This document shows, piece by piece, positions 1-9,779 of a DNA stretch of 64,000 bases. The DNA lies in assembly GCA_021495925.1 (NCBI GenBank), contig JAKEKT010000096.1, positions 1 through 64,000 of the forward strand, read 5' to 3'. The position numbers and the translations under genes were made by a program. The DNA is from Diplodia intermedia. Taxonomy: Eukaryota > Ascomycota > Dothideomycetes > Botryosphaeriales > Botryosphaeriaceae. The notes below the pieces were generated by a model. It was not told the origin of the DNA. It made no database searches and was given only the letters and a program-made list of their open reading frames with translations. The stretch's first letter is position 1. Each line of letters begins with the position of its first letter.

Positions 1-472
1 GTTGCGATGTGTGCTTTGGTGGGGGGGGGTTCGGGGTCTGTCAAATGACAGACAAGTCCAATCTACGCCGAAACGTAGACTGAAATCGGCACCCTGTGTG
101 CCTAGGTTTAACGCCCTTACGGCGTGCCAAGTTTCCAAGAGAGGAAACCTGACAAAAGAGCTCACCGAAAACGGCGAGAGAAACTGCTGCCCCCGAGGGG
201 ACAACAGGGCGCGAACGCGAGAGTGTGCCCGAAGGCGGGAGAGTATACGTACGTAGCCCCAAAGGGCGCTTGCTGATCAGGACCCGTCCACCGGCAAAAA
301 GCGGGTGGACGGGCGGTCGGCGGGGGAAAAGTTGAAGAAGAAGAGAAAGAAGAGAGAGGAATTGGAGAGCGAACTGAAGTTTTGCTGGAGTGCGCGCGCG
401 CGGTGCGCGTTTGCACGCTAGTCCGAAACGGGAAGCCATGCCATCAATCTGGCAGGCACGGATGGGCACTCG

Positions 473-701
473 CCCAAAACGCCGACAAAGAAGCTGCTCA
501 AAATATTTAGGTGGGTAGTTGAATACAAGATCCGGATGCAAATGTAAGTTTCGAATTCGTGCATTTACGTCTGGATCTTGTATTCAACTACCTATCCAAT
601 GTAGAGTTGTTCTCTAAGGCAGATACGGGTGGGCAAACGCGCGCACCAAGCCGGTCGGAGGATGACTAACCCAAAACGCCGACGAAGAAGCTTCTCGAAG
701 T
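473..701 (+). repeat. diverged direct repeat flanking palindrome copy A
   Basis: Positions 473-504 and 670-701 are two copies of a 32-bp unit that differ at about four positions. Both contain CCCAAAACGCCGAC followed by AAGAAGCT. Weaker similarity extends upstream of each unit. The first ~80-bp palindromic element lies between the two copies. On the minus strand both would read FE-x-LL-x-RRFG, but no longer open frame supports a coding relic. Confidence 0.6.
515..592. repeat. palindromic MITE-like element, copy A
   Basis: The ends form a perfect 20-bp inverted repeat (515-534 with 573-592, starting GGTAGTTGAATACAAG), and the inner parts remain partly complementary, so the whole unit could fold into a hairpin. 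Copies B and C share the same ends and a related centre. It encodes nothing. A clear target-site duplication is not visible. Confidence 0.75.
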
Positions 702-949
702 GAGAAGCAACGTAAAGGCGGGCGGCAGCGCTGGACGTCCATACCTGGGAGTCCAAGAGAACATCTGGGCGTAAAGGAATGTCTAACACTTTTCGTTCCT
801 GGGGAGTTCAAGAGTATAGCATCGATTCCGTCCTTGCTGTTGTGTCGCCCTTGATACCCTCCATCGCCATGTCATGTTCGAGATTCTCACAGCTAACCTC
901 ACGGCGGGTGACGTCTGGCGCGCTTCACCCTCGCCGGCAGGGGTCGCAA

Positions 950-1284
950 CAAGCGGCAAGCGCTTGCAAGCGCTTGGTAAGCGGAAGTAATAGATATAAT
1001 AGGCGTAGATATGCCTTATCTTTAGAATTTCTATAGTATAAGCATCGTAAATAGCGCCGAAGAAGGACGAGGAAGGGGTTTTAGAAGAATAAGAGAAGAG
1101 AAAGAAGGGAGAGGGGAAGGCTAGTTATAGTATATATACGCGCTTGCAAGCGCTTGTCAAGCGATCAATCAAGCGATCAATCAAGCTCAAGCGCAAGCAC
1201 AGGCGCTTGTTTGATCGATTCGCGGACCCCCCTCTGCTTGCAAGCGGGGTCCAGGACCCCGCTTGAGCTTGCAAGCGGTTCAAG
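950..1284. repeat. cluster of GCTTGCAAGC / CAAGCGCTTG palindromes
   Basis: Short palindromes of the CAAGCGCTTG and GCTTGCAAGC type recur about eight times. A 12-bp unit (AAGCGATCAATC) is repeated in tandem near 1160-1183. Positions 1241-1252 and 1254-1265 are a perfect 12-bp inverted repeat around one base. No coding frame is associated. The origin is unknown. Confidence 0.65.
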
Positions 1285-1514
1285 CTGCGACCCCTGCTCG
1301 CCGGCACCTCAGACGGGCGAGGAGCACCTTGTTACCAAGAATGCCATTATACAAGCCATTGCTTTTTTTACATGATCCCAATCCTAAATTACATCTCACT
1401 TAGTGAAGAGAGAAGAGGAACGCCTTACCAAGTCATCTAGGCTGCCTGGTTGGAGGAGCTTTGGCCGCCTTAGCTGCCTCTGCCTTACGGGGATATTGCA
1501 CCCACACCTATGCA

Positions 1515-1594
1515 GGCAGTTGAATCCAATCTCCGGACGCGATTTCCTACATCTAAAACTCACATCTACGTACGGATAATGGATTCAACTACCC
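1515..1594 (-). repeat. palindromic MITE-like element, copy B (inverted)
   Basis: The ends read GCAGTTGAATCCAAT and, in reverse complement from the right, GTAGTTGAATCCATT. The centre matches copy C when read on the minus strand (ACGTAGATGTGAGTTTTAGA), so this copy is in the opposite orientation. Many of the differences from the other copies are C/T or G/A transitions. Confidence 0.65.
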
Positions 1595-1761
1595 ACGTAG
1601 GAAGACTATGGCGTCCTCGGTAGAGCTTAGAGGGCTAAAATCTTCTATCATCTACTGTGCCGCCATAAAGGCCAAGAATAAGATCGAAGACGCCGAGCCA
1701 TATTAGGTGACAAAATAACTGGGCCTACCGGCATCTGCCTCAGAGCTATGTTCGACCCCAT

Positions 1762-1843
1762 GGGTAGTTGAATTTAGGATCCGAACGTAGATGTGAGTTC
1801 TAAATACGCGTAAGCATGTCCAGATGATAGATTTAACTATCTA
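1762..1843 (+). repeat. palindromic MITE-like element, copy C
   Basis: The left end reads GGGTAGTTGAATTTAGGATC, and the right end is a diverged complement ending in ATAGATTTAACTATCTA. The centre shares ACGTAGATGTGAGTT with copy B. It is the most diverged arm pair of the three. Confidence 0.6.
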
Positions 1844-2324
1844 TGTCGAAAGAATGGTAGGCTTACTTCTTCTATCACCCGCTGTGGGGATTGCGTATGA
1901 AACAGGGAATCTGCAAGATAATAAGACGGGTCATTGCATGATTTATTCAATAACTGCTTGCACATTATGTTATCACTCACCAGTGACTGACGCCTCCATG
2001 TTAGCTTGAAATTCTATAAACTTTTTGATCTAGAATTTAGAGCTAGCTGCCTCGAAAAACACTCACCCCTGCGCCCCTGTGCGTCACTAATTGAACCTCC
2101 ACCCGTAGTAAAAACCCCACCTAAATATTCGATAAAGATCACGAGTATCGAAATTCATACGCTTCCCCATCGACATCTTCTGTCTCAGTAGATGGTCCTT
2201 GTTCACCCAAAGTCGACGCCGTGACCATGCCGCAATACAAAGAACCGACCTCATGGTACCTGGATGGAGTTTCAAAATGCCGGGTATACAGACTTTTAGC
2301 AAACGATTATGTGAGAGCTCTCGC

Positions 2325-3752
2325 TCATTCGTCGTCCTCCATATCCTCATCTTCGTCCTCCTCTACATCACCAGCGCCCTCGTCGTCAAGACCCTCACTA
2401 TCCCAGGCGTCGGACATATCCTCGTCATAGTTCTCCTCCTCATCGTCGTCGTCAGCATTTTCGCCTCGCGCCTTCTTCTCCTTTTTCTTCTTGTCGACGT
2501 TCTCCTTTTGGATGCGCCTCCTCTCCTCCTTCTCCTGCCTCCGCTGATCCCACTTCTTATCCATGGCCCTGACCTCTTCGGTAGTCTTGGTGATATGCTC
2601 GTGCCACATGACCTTCCCACCACACAGGCCCTCTTCGACCTTCTGCAGACGCAACTTCATGCGCGGGCCGAGCTCCACCAACTTCACCGCCTTCCTCTCG
2701 ACATTGCTGCGCGCGCCGGCCGAACCGCCAGCCTGCCTTGCCTCAGCCGCGCGCTGCTTGTCCTTCCGGTTGAGGACCTTCCGCGTCGTCTCCAGGACCT
2801 CGACCTCGGCGTCCGTCTCGACCTCGCTGTCGCTCGCGCTGGTGTAGCCACCACCAGCGTCCGGGTCGAGCAGGTAGTCGGCCGCGTCCTCTAGCTTGCC
2901 GAGGTTTGGCAGCCCCCGCTTCTTCTTGTCCTTGACGGAGTTGTTCAGGCGGCGCAGGCTTTTGGGCATGTCCTTCGTCACCGTCTTGGTCGTGATTGCG
3001 TAATGCCGCAGGTTGAGGATGTAAGAGTTGGAGTCGTCGGGGGAAGGCTCGCGGTTCAGGAGTAGGACGCGGCGGATCGAGGTCAGTGGGGTGGCTTGAG
3101 GGGAGATGGGCGGGAAGAGCGATTGAAACATGGTTGTCGTAAGGCTTTCAAGGTGCTTTGGAATAGGGTTCTCCGCGCCGGCGGAACTCTGGGAGCTCGT
3201 GAAGTTGTTCATGACAAGCTGTTCAAAGGCTACTGTTAGAGAGAGTTGAAGAGGGGTGGTGTTGGGGTGTACGTACGAGAGGAGCCGTGTGGTATTCATG
3301 GCCTCCGGATCTGGGGTGCTTTTGGGCGCGCTGAATATCCTTGCACAACGAGTATTTCTCGACGCGGAAGTGCAGCGTGGGTCCACGAGGGGTCTTTGCA
3401 AGGCGCAAGTTGGTGTTTCCGGAGGCGGATTTAGAGAAGAGCATGAGGTGAGTGACACCGAGAGGACCGGCCATTGTGGTGTAATCGCGCAGTTTGTTGG
3501 ATTTCCTCTCCTGCATGAAGGGTTAGCAGTGGCGATAACCTGCACGCTGGAGGATATTACCTTCAGCCTCGTGGCTGTGCCAGGCTCCATGACCGACCTC
3601 ACGTCCTTGACCAGCTGCGACACGCTGGAGCCGACCTCGCCGGCTCCGACGCGGATGACCATGCTCCTCGGCGCGCCATCATTGGCCTTGACTGTATTTT
3701 TGGGCAGGGTGGCGCCGACGTGCGTGCGCTTCTTGACTCTCCGTTTTGCCAT
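2325..3752 (-). CDS. SSF1: ribosome biogenesis protein SSF1/Peter Pan (Brix domain)
   Basis: Nucleolar 60S-subunit assembly factor of the Ssf1/PPAN family, which binds pre-rRNA through a Brix domain. Exons 3752-3561, 3510-3277 and 3218-2325 give 439 residues. The introns are 50 and 58 bp; the first starts gtaata, the second gtacgt with a tctaac branch. The start MAKRRVKKRTHV is the classic family N-terminus. Exon 2 carries the MAGPLGVTHLMLFSKS segment and exon 3 the SIRRVLLLNRE and LNLRHYAI segments of the Brix fold. The C-terminus is basic, then strongly acidic, as usual in this family. It diverges from RRP3, another ribosome-assembly gene, across 146 bp. The family call is firm; the exon limits are inferred. 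Confidence 0.93.
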   Translation of the reverse strand: MAKRRVKKRTHVGATLPKNTVKANDGAPRSMVIRVGAGEVGSSVSQLVKDVRSVMEPGTATRLKVISSSVQVIATANPSCRRGNPTNCAITPQWPVLSVSLTSCSSLNPPPETPTCALQRPLVDPRCTSASRNTRCARIFSAPKSTPDPEAMNTTRLLSYVHPNTTPLQLSLTVAFEQLVMNNFTSSQSSAGAENPIPKHLESLTTTMFQSLFPPISPQATPLTSIRRVLLLNREPSPDDSNSYILNLRHYAITTKTVTKDMPKSLRRLNNSVKDKKKRGLPNLGKLEDAADYLLDPDAGGGYTSASDSEVETDAEVEVLETTRKVLNRKDKQRAAEARQAGGSAGARSNVERKAVKLVELGPRMKLRLQKVEEGLCGGKVMWHEHITKTTEEVRAMDKKWDQRRQEKEERRRIQKENVDKKKKEKKARGENADDDDEEENYDEDMSDAWDSEGLDDEGAGDVEEDEDEDMEDDE

Positions 3753-3898
3753 GGTGTGCTGAGGAAGTTGTTTGGGATGCAAGCTTGCGGCGGAGGCTTG
3801 CGAGAAAAATCCCGGGAAGGCGCGCGCGCTTATCGATTAGGTCGCGATTTTTCCAACCCCAAGCACCTGCGCGCCACCACTTCCCGACTCCACCAAAG
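3753..3898. promoter_or_regulatory. 146-bp bidirectional promoter, SSF1/RRP3
   Basis: The ATGs of the minus-strand SSF1 and plus-strand RRP3 genes are 146 bp apart, so both promoters and leaders must share this interval. No convincing TATA box is seen. Joint control of two ribosome-assembly genes is an inference from geometry and function. Confidence 0.7.
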
Positions 3899-5386
3899 AT
3901 GCCCGCCGTCAAGAAGCGCAAGGTCAGCGCCGAACCCGTTGCCGCCAAGTCCAAGGCGACTGCGGTCGCTACCCGCAACGCCCCCTCCGCGAAGCACAAG
4001 GCCAAGCCCTCGAAGCCTGCCGAACCCACCTCCGACGATGCGCAAAGCGATGCCGAAGAGTCCTCCCCCGAGGAGGCACAAGAAGCAGAGGTTGAACAGG
4101 CGCGCAAGAGTTTTAGGGACCTTGGTGTCATAGAAGAGCTCTGCAATAGCTGTGAAGCTCTAGGGTTCAAGAACCCGACTCCCATTCAGACCGAATCAAT
4201 TCCGTTGGCTCTCCAAGGACGGGACCTGATCGGTCTGGCCGAGACTGGTTCAGGAAAAACAGCGGCCTTCGCGCTGCCTATTCTTCAAGACCTCATGGAG
4301 AGACAGCAGAAGCTTTTTGGCCTGATCATGGCACCGACTCGCGAACTGGCCTACCAAATCTCACAGCAATTCGAGGCGCTAGGCAGCCTGATCGGTGTCA
4401 AGTGCGCCGTCTTGGTCGGTGGTATGGACATGACGCCGCAGCAGATTGCCCTGGGAAAGAACCCACACATCATTGTCGCCACCCCTGGCCGTCTGCTTGA
4501 CCATCTCGAGAACACCAAGGGCTTCTCTTTAAAGCAGCTCAAGTATTTGGTCATGGACGAAGCAGACAGGCTGCTGGATCTTGACTTCGGTCCCATCATC
4601 GACAAAATCCTCAAGGTTTTGCCGAAGGAGGGCAGAAGGACCTATCTTTTCTCGGCCACTATGAGCTCCAAGATCGAGAGCCTTCAAAGGGCCAGTCTAA
4701 GCAACCCTCTCCGCGTGTCCATCTCAAGCTCCTCCCACCAGACAGTCTCGACCCTTATCCAACACTACCTGTTCGTTCCCCACAAACACAAGGATCTCTA
4801 TCTCATCCATCTGCTCAACGACATGATCGGCCACCCAACTATCATCTTCACGCGCACGGTCAACGAGACGCAGCGGATCGCAATCATGCTCCGGGCCTTG
4901 GGCTTTGGTGCTATTCCCCTTCACGGCCAGCTCTCCCAATCTGCAAGACTGGGCGCGCTCGGAAAGTTCAAGGCAAAGTCGCGAGACATTCTCGTCGCTA
5001 CCGACGTTGCTGCCCGTGGCCTCGACATCCCAAGCGTCTCGTACGTCATCAACTATGACTTGCCTCCAGATTCAAAGACATATGTCCATCGTGTCGGACG
5101 TACGGCCCGTGCTGGAAAGTCTGGTAAGGCCCTTTCTCTGGTCACGCAGTACGACGTGGAGATCTGGTTGCGCATCGAGACGGCGCTGGGTAAGCAGATA
5201 CCCGAAGAGTCGGTAGTGAAGGAAGAGGTCATGATTCTCGCTGAGCGTGTCGGTGAGGCGCAGAGGGCCGCAATCAGAGAGATGAAGGATCTGCACGAGA
5301 ACAGAGGCAAGAAGGGCAGTGTGCTCCGCGGGAGGAGGGGCGGTGGAAAGAGGGGTCGCGATGACATGGACCACGAGGAGGGCTAA
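3899..5386 (+). CDS. RRP3: ATP-dependent rRNA helicase RRP3 (DDX47 type)
   Basis: DEAD-box RNA helicase needed for early pre-rRNA cleavage and 18S rRNA production in the nucleolus. It is an intronless reading frame of 495 residues. The Q motif region (NPTPIQ), motif I (AETGSGKT, about residue 113), Ia (PTRELA), Ib (TPGR), II (DEAD, about 220), III (SAT), V (ARGLD) and VI (HRVGRTARAG) are all present in order. The N-terminus is Lys/Ala/Glu-rich and the C-terminus is basic with RGRRGGGKRGR. The start at 3899 was chosen because MPAVKKRK is the expected N-terminus; an upstream in-frame ATG at 3746 lies inside the SSF1 start region. DDX47/RRP3 is preferred over other DEAD-box paralogues from the VLVGGMDM and HYLFVPHKHKD segments. 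Confidence 0.93.
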   Translation: MPAVKKRKVSAEPVAAKSKATAVATRNAPSAKHKAKPSKPAEPTSDDAQSDAEESSPEEAQEAEVEQARKSFRDLGVIEELCNSCEALGFKNPTPIQTESIPLALQGRDLIGLAETGSGKTAAFALPILQDLMERQQKLFGLIMAPTRELAYQISQQFEALGSLIGVKCAVLVGGMDMTPQQIALGKNPHIIVATPGRLLDHLENTKGFSLKQLKYLVMDEADRLLDLDFGPIIDKILKVLPKEGRRTYLFSATMSSKIESLQRASLSNPLRVSISSSSHQTVSTLIQHYLFVPHKHKDLYLIHLLNDMIGHPTIIFTRTVNETQRIAIMLRALGFGAIPLHGQLSQSARLGALGKFKAKSRDILVATDVAARGLDIPSVSYVINYDLPPDSKTYVHRVGRTARAGKSGKALSLVTQYDVEIWLRIETALGKQIPEESVVKEEVMILAERVGEAQRAAIREMKDLHENRGKKGSVLRGRRGGGKRGRDDMDHEEG

Positions 5387-5825
5387 TCTGGCAGTGCGAA
5401 TTCAGGGAAAATTAAAAGTTTGGCGTAGACGGCGCAGCATATACCGATTTTAGCTTTAGATTGTTTGATCTTTGTCTCAATGCTCCTGTGGTCCGCATTT
5501 GGCAGGCATGACTCCCGCACAGAATTGTGGGACGATGGCGGAGTGTATGACTGTCGCAGCTGGAAGTTGACTCTCCCAGTGAGTCCGATCATGAGCAAAA
5601 ATGAATCAGAATGAGTCCAAATGGCGAGGCAGCGATCCGTAGCCGGAGACAGCAGGTGAGTCACGTGATGCACCGTGCACGGACGCATGAAAATGCGGTG
5701 CGTTCGCTTCAACCGCGAAATGCAACCGGCCCCTCCAACGGCAAATATTATCGCGACATCTACGCGCTCCACACCCTCAACCTCCACGCGACACCGACCC
5801 CGCAGGCCCCGGATCAGCCTCCACG
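5387..5825. other. intergenic region and eIF3c promoter
   Basis: This 439-bp stretch between two co-directional genes holds the RRP3 terminator region and the NIP1 promoter. Apart from the TGAGTCACGTGAT composite site listed separately, I see only CA/CT-rich leader sequence near 5760-5825 and no coding potential. Confidence 0.6.
5657..5667 (+). promoter_or_regulatory. overlapping TGAGTCA and CACGTG sites
   Basis: TGAGTCA (5657-5663), the core bound by Gcn4/CpcA-type bZIP factors, overlaps CACGTG (5662-5667), the E-box bound by Cbf1-type bHLH factors. The pair lies about 160 bp upstream of the eIF3c start. The motifs are exact; their use is inferred. Confidence 0.45.
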
Positions 5826-8447
5826 ATGTCCCGTTTTTTCACCGCCGCCGATAGCTCCAGCGAGAGCAGCTCCGACGACGAGGAGCTCTACTCTGAGTCC
5901 GAGGCGGAAGAAAAGTCCGAAGAGGAAAGCTCGTCGGAGGAGGAGGAGTCGGACGAGGGTTCCAGCGACGACGAAGATGAAGGAAAGACCGGTGCCGGGC
6001 GCTTCTTGAGGGATGTGTCCGATGAAAGCGACAGCGACGATGAGGAGCGCGTCACCGTTGTCAAGAGCGCGAAGGACAAGCGGTTCGAGGAACTCGAGGC
6101 CACCATCAAGGCGATCGAGAACGCTGAGAAGATCAACGACTGGGCTGTCATCGCATCAGGTAAGCCCCAAGCTATGCGCGACGGCTTTGCCACGGCCTGC
6201 TAATGTTGCAACGTAGAGTTCGACAAGATGAACCGTCAAATACCCGCGCTCATCAGGCAGAACAATGGCAAGTCGCCCAAGCCTTACATCAAGGCCATTT
6301 CCGAGCTGGAGACCACCATGATCGAGACGCTCGAGAAGCAGAAGGTCTCGCCCAAGAAGATGAACGCCACCAACACGCGCGGTTTGAACGCCGTCCGCCA
6401 GCGTATGCGCAAGCTCAAGCAGGACTATGCTTCCGAGATCGAGAAGTACAAGGCCGACCCGGAGAAGTTCATGGCGGACGAGGTGGTTGAGGAGTATGCT
6501 CCCACTCCCAAGAAGACGAAGAAGGCCGTCCCCTCTCTAGGCGCCGAGGCCGAGGACGGTGATGATGACGGCTTCACCATGGTTGGTGCTGGTGGCAAGG
6601 CCATGGTCTACACCCCCGAGAGCATCCTCAAGCATCTCCGCACCATCATCGAGGCCCGTGGCCGTAAGAACACCGATCGTCTGGAGCAGATTCGCACCAT
6701 GGAGAAGCTGTACGACGTCGCCAACACCGACTACCAGAAGATCCGCGTGCTTCTGACTCTGATCTCCACCCGCTTCGACCTCACCACCGGCACCACCAAC
6801 CAGATGACTCAGGAGCAGTGGAAGCTGGCCGAGAACGAGTTCCGCCGTCTGCTCGAGGTTCTTGAGAACAACCGTGACATTATCGTCATCGAGGGTGCTG
6901 AGGAGTGGGAGGATGATGACAAGCAGCCTGTTCTCACCGCTGGCGAGACCTTCAAGGTCCCCGGCAGCATCACCTCCTTCATCGAGCGCCTCGACGATGA
7001 GCTTACCCGCGCCCTCCAGCACATCGACCCCCACACCGCCGATTACGTCGAGAGGCTCACGGACGAGACCACGCTGTACACTAGCATCGCCCGGACCCAG
7101 GTGTACGTTGAGTGGCTCGTTGAGAAGCACGGTAGCACTCAGGAGAGCTCGAACCGTGTCGTCATGCGCCGCCTGGAGCACCTGTACTTCAAGCCCTCGC
7201 TGGTCATCAAGATTTTGGAGGAGAACTCGTGGAAGGCCATCCCCTCCGGCCTCAGCTCCACCGTCACCCCCCGTGACGGCTCCACAGATCCCACCGATCT
7301 CATCGCGACTCTCTGCACGTACTTGTTCAGGTACAGCGAGGGTATCATCAGGGCACGCGCTATGCTTTGCGAAATCTACCACCTGGCGCTGCACGACCAC
7401 TACTACAAGGCTCGTGACATGATGCTCATGTCTCACTTGCAGGAAACGATCTCGAACTTCGATGTCAACACCCAGATCCTCTTCAACCGGACGCTCGTAC
7501 AGGTTGGTCTCTGCGCTTTCAGGGCCGGTCTTGTTTACGAGGCGCAGACCTCTCTGCAAGAGATCTGCGGTAGCAACAGGCAGAAGGAGCTCCTTGCGCA
7601 GGGTCTCCAGATGCAGCGTTACTCTCAGATTTCGCCTGAACAGGAGCGATTGGAGAGACAGCGTCAGCTGCCCTTCCACATGCACATCAACCTCGAGCTG
7701 CTGGAGTGCGTCTACCTGACTTGCTCCATGCTGCTCGAGATTCCCCTGCTCGCCCAAGTGGGGTCCTCGCCCGACATCAGGAAGCGGGTCATCAGCAAGA
7801 CTTACCGCAGGCTGTTAGAGTACCATGAGCGCCAGATCTTCACCGGCCCCCCAGAGAACACTCGCGACCACGTCATGCAGGCCTCGAAGGCTCTTGCTGC
7901 GGGCGAGTGGAAGAAGTCTGCGGACTTCATCAACTCGATCAAGATCTGGGAACTCATGGCGCAGTCGGACAAGATCAAGGCCATGCTCTCTGAGCAGATC
8001 CAAGAGGAGGGTCTCAGGACTTACCTCTTCACCTACGCGCCCTTCTACGACACCCTCTCCATTGCCACTTTGGCCTCTATGTTCGAGCTCTCCGATCGCA
8101 AGGTCTCTGCTGTTGTCAGCAAGATGATCTCTCACGAGGAGCTCGCTGCGGCGCTTGACCAGGTCAACAACGCCATCATCTTCCGCAAGGGTGTTGAGCT
8201 CTCTCGCCTGCAGAGCCTCGCCCTTACCCTTAGCGACAAGGCCAGCGGCCTTATTGAGGCCAACGAGAAGACCCTGGAGCAGCGGACACAAGGTATGGCC
8301 AACGCCTTCGAGAGGCAAGGAGGCTCGGGCCGTGGTGGCCGTGGCGGCCGTGGTGGTGGTCGTGGCCGCGGCCGGGGTGGCTCGAGTGGTGTGCCTCGTG
8401 GTCAGCAATTCACTGGCGGTGCCCTTGGACGGGCGATCCAGGCGTAA
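5826..8447 (+). CDS. NIP1: translation initiation factor eIF3 subunit c
   Basis: eIF3c/Nip1 is a core eIF3 subunit that contacts eIF1 and eIF5 and helps load the 43S pre-initiation complex in the cytoplasm. Exons 5826-6159 and 6217-8447 join across a 57-bp intron (gtaagc...cgtag, branch gctaat) to give 854 residues, normal for fungi. The N-terminus is a Ser/Asp/Glu-rich tract after MSRFFT, typical of Nip1. The region from FDKMNRQIPALIRQ to the PCI domain (roughly residues 590-790, with LRTYLFTYAPFYDTLS) matches the family. The C-terminus has an RGG-rich tail. Codon use is strongly biased, as expected of a highly expressed gene. It converges with SNF8 across 153 bp. Confidence 0.95.
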
Positions 8448-8600
8448 AATGTGGAAGAGTGGTTTTTCTTTGATTTGGCATTAGGGGGTTTTATGTTGCT
8501 TTTCTAATGGCTCATGTGAGATGCAAAATGCGTCATACGCTTCATGGGTATCATCAGACACTTCGGGGTAGAGGAATCAAAAGTCGTCACAACGTAACCC

Positions 8601-9488
8601 TTAGTCTCCTTCGCTCGCTGCCGCGTCTGTGATGAACGTCGGAGACCAGTACTCGGTCTCTTCCGTCTGCCTATCAACCCAAACTAACGAGTCTGCCAGG
8701 AGATCTTCGATAGCGGCCACTGCTCTTGCCCGCTCCCATCCCAGATTGATCTGCAGCATGGATACCGTGACGTAGCCCAAGACCTGTATGGCTTCCAGCA
8801 CGGCCGACTGGTCTGTGTTGAGCTCCTTTGGAACGGACCGGATCATTTGCTTGTGACCGAGCTTCATGATGGTGAAGCCCGACCCGAGCGGCTCGAGAGA
8901 CTTTACAGCTCGCAAGACATCGTCACTAGAATGAGCAGAGGCAAGAATGAGCATTTCGGAATCAACGCATAGTTCCATACGAGCACGCGGCGAGGAGGGG
9001 CCTGCATACTCTGACGCCTCCATGCCGCCCCCGAAGCCGCGGCCCTTTTGCACGCGCTGCCTGACCTCGTTCAGCGCGATCATGCCTCCGTTCTCCGCCC
9101 GCGTCTCCCGACACACCTCGACGACCCGCACCGCCAGCTCGAAGTAGAAGTCGTTCACGCTGCTGCCCAGCATCTGCGCCCATACACTACCTCCGTTCTT
9201 CGCATCGTTGCCGCCGCCACTGCCTTTGCGGTTGGACGACGCCAGCGGGTCCACGCCGATGGCATTGCACATGCGGGCGAACTCGGCGCGGAAGGTAGGG
9301 TTGGAGCGGATGTCCTTGGCGTGCGTGATGCTGAACTGGTGCAGCAACGACTGGAAGACGGACAACTGCGTCTCGAGCGAGCGCGCCTGCTGCGTGCGCA
9401 GGTTGCTGCCGTGCGAGGCGTACTGGGCTTGCGTAATGCGGTGCTGGTCGAAGGCCGAGAGGCCGACGCCGCGGCGGTTGGAGGACAT
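8601..9488 (-). CDS. SNF8: ESCRT-II subunit SNF8/VPS22
   Basis: Vps22/EAP30 is an ESCRT-II subunit that sorts ubiquitinated cargo into multivesicular bodies on endosomes. Exons 9488-9010 and 8925-8601 give 267 residues. The 84-bp intron (8926-9009, gtatgc...ttctag) has no stop and keeps frame, so an unspliced model is open. Splicing restores EASDDDVLRAVKSLEPLG, the conserved family sequence, which decides the structure. The N-terminus MSSNRRGVGLSAFDQHR and the winged-helix region (LNTDQSAVLEAIQVLGYVT) are diagnostic. The 5' side faces RPL7 across 291 bp. Confidence 0.92.
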   Translation of the reverse strand: MSSNRRGVGLSAFDQHRITQAQYASHGSNLRTQQARSLETQLSVFQSLLHQFSITHAKDIRSNPTFRAEFARMCNAIGVDPLASSNRKGSGGGNDAKNGGSVWAQMLGSSVNDFYFELAVRVVEVCRETRAENGGMIALNEVRQRVQKGRGFGGGMEASEYAGPSSPRARMELCVDSEMLILASAHSSDDVLRAVKSLEPLGSGFTIMKLGHKQMIRSVPKELNTDQSAVLEAIQVLGYVTVSMLQINLGWERARAVAAIEDLLADSLVWVDRQTEETEYWSPTFITDAAASEGD

Positions 9489-9779
9489 GGTTGGCGGGGG
9501 AGGCTGGGTAATAGTCGAACGGGAGTTGAATGTCTCTGTCGCGACTTCGTTGGATGGTTGAACTTGGAGGTGGGTTGTAGGTGCGGCAGAGCAGATGGTG
9601 GCAGCGGTAGGCGGTGGGAGTGTCTTGGCATACAGCGCACGGGCCCATGCACAGACCGTCCTCAAGCGAGGCCGCACCTCCAATTTTCTTCGCGCGCCTC
9701 TTCTGAAAAAGAACCAGACGTCCACGACCCCTCCGTCCCACCACTAACATCCAGCAGCACCGCCGGAAAAGTTCTCGCA
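9489..9779. promoter_or_regulatory. 291-bp bidirectional promoter, SNF8/RPL7
   Basis: This interval separates two divergent start codons. It holds C/T-rich tracts close to RPL7 (around 9700-9760), consistent with a ribosomal-protein leader. No TATA box is seen. Confidence 0.55.

Larger units (their letters stand above)
1..2324. other. gene-free repeat-rich left edge
   Basis: No reading frame here resembles a protein family, and all open frames are short. The stretch contains a diverged direct repeat, three copies of an ~80-bp palindromic element and a cluster of GCTTGCAAGC-type palindromes, each listed separately. It ends at the 3' end of the minus-strand SSF1 gene. The density of decayed repeats contrasts with the compact gene block to the right and suggests the edge of a repeat island. 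Confidence 0.6.

Noticed and set aside
6537..7757. 406-codon minus-strand frame opposite eIF3c.
   Set aside because: Antisense shadow of a highly biased coding exon with Val/Leu/Asp-rich nonsense composition.
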